From: Actinomycetota bacterium
GTDB taxonomy: Bacteria > Acidobacteriota > Blastocatellia > Chloracidobacteriales > Chloracidobacteriaceae
Assembly (NCBI GenBank): GCA_013298335.1
Contig: JAAFHI010000318.1
Location: 1 to 5,238 of the forward strand
Reading direction: 5' to 3'
Length of the DNA stretch: 5,238 nucleotides
This document shows positions 5,076-5,238 of the stretch, piece by piece. The notes beneath the pieces were generated by a model. It did not search any database, was not told the origin of the DNA, and worked only from the letters and a program-made list of their open reading frames with translations. Each line of letters starts with the position of its first letter. The stretch's first letter is position 1. The translations under genes were made by a program, and so were the position numbers.

Positions 5076-5238
5076 ATGGAAACCGCTCTCGATCTTCTTC
5101 TTCGCACAATCGCCACGCCGTCATCCGAATGGCACGACCGGGCCGCCGTCCGCCAGCACGAACTCGTCAAACCGCGCGGCAGTCTCGGCAAACTTGAAAC
5201 GCTTTCGATTCAAATCGCCGCGATTCAGGAAACCGACC
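5076..5238 (+). CDS. cobT: Nicotinate-nucleotide--dimethylbenzimidazole phosphoribosyltransferase, N-terminal part, 3' truncated
   Basis: Fifty-four complete codons are visible before the window ends; the frame stays open. The hallmark is KPRGSLGKLE at residues 32-41 followed by the helix LSIQIAAIQ. This matches the N-terminal KPxGSLGxLE signature of CobT; the catalytic glutamate lies beyond the window. The enzyme transfers phosphoribose from nicotinate mononucleotide to dimethylbenzimidazole, giving alpha-ribazole phosphate for the lower ligand of cobalamin, in the cytoplasm. ATG 5076 places KPRGSLG at the same distance from the N-terminus as in E. coli CobT (about 31 residues). An in-frame ATG at 5037 would add 13 residues coded by the repeat and is less likely. 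No good Shine-Dalgarno sequence precedes either. With chlD at the left edge this suggests a loosely clustered cobalamin region. Confidence 0.9.
   Translation, partial: METALDLLLRTIATPSSEWHDRAAVRQHELVKPRGSLGKLETLSIQIAAIQETD

Overview
The window is GC-rich bacterial chromosome with two convergent gene blocks and no phage, transposase or CRISPR signal. No gene assigns it to a phylum. GC-rich codons, a mix of genes with and without Shine-Dalgarno sequences, and gaps full of short-period repeats resemble what I remember of large-genome, mostly uncultured Gram-negative lineages (for example the PVC group). That is an impression, not a classification.

Layout: (1) 1-678 (+) is the C-terminal end of a ChlD/BchD-type chelatase subunit with its VWA (MIDAS) domain; its 5' part is outside the window. 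(2) 679-1061 has no gene. It holds a 14.4-copy heptamer array starting 2 bases after the chlD stop, a 134-base segment rich in inverted repeats that ends at another stretch of the same heptamer, and the presumed control region of the next gene. (3) 1062-3125 (+) encodes a 687-residue SWIM zinc-finger protein with a strongly acidic, aromatic-dotted linker and a long helical C-terminal part. (4) 3126-3220 is a convergent gap filled by heptamer repeats that can fold into a 24-bp hairpin. (5) 4929-3221 (-) is a two-gene operon with an ATGA overlap: a GlxA/FtrA-type regulator (DJ-1/PfpI sensor-like domain plus AraC DNA-binding domain), then a stand-alone DJ-1/PfpI enzyme closely resembling isonitrile hydratase. 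(6) 4930-5075 is a divergent gap with a 28-bp-arm palindrome made of 9-base units. (7) 5076-5238 (+) is the start of cobT, cut by the right edge.

How the genes fit: chlD at one edge and cobT at the other are both compatible with cobalamin synthesis (metal insertion into the corrin ring, and lower-ligand activation). The SWIM gene and the regulator/hydratase pair between them have no evident role in that pathway. The regulator and enzyme share a homologous ligand/catalytic domain, so the regulator may sense the substrate or product of the enzyme; this is inference.

The most unusual aspect is non-coding. Each of the three intergenic gaps carries a different short-period repeat (7, 7 and 9 bases), two of them folding into long hairpins, and each begins or ends within a few bases of a stop or start codon. 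I do not see a complete new defence or metabolic system in the window.
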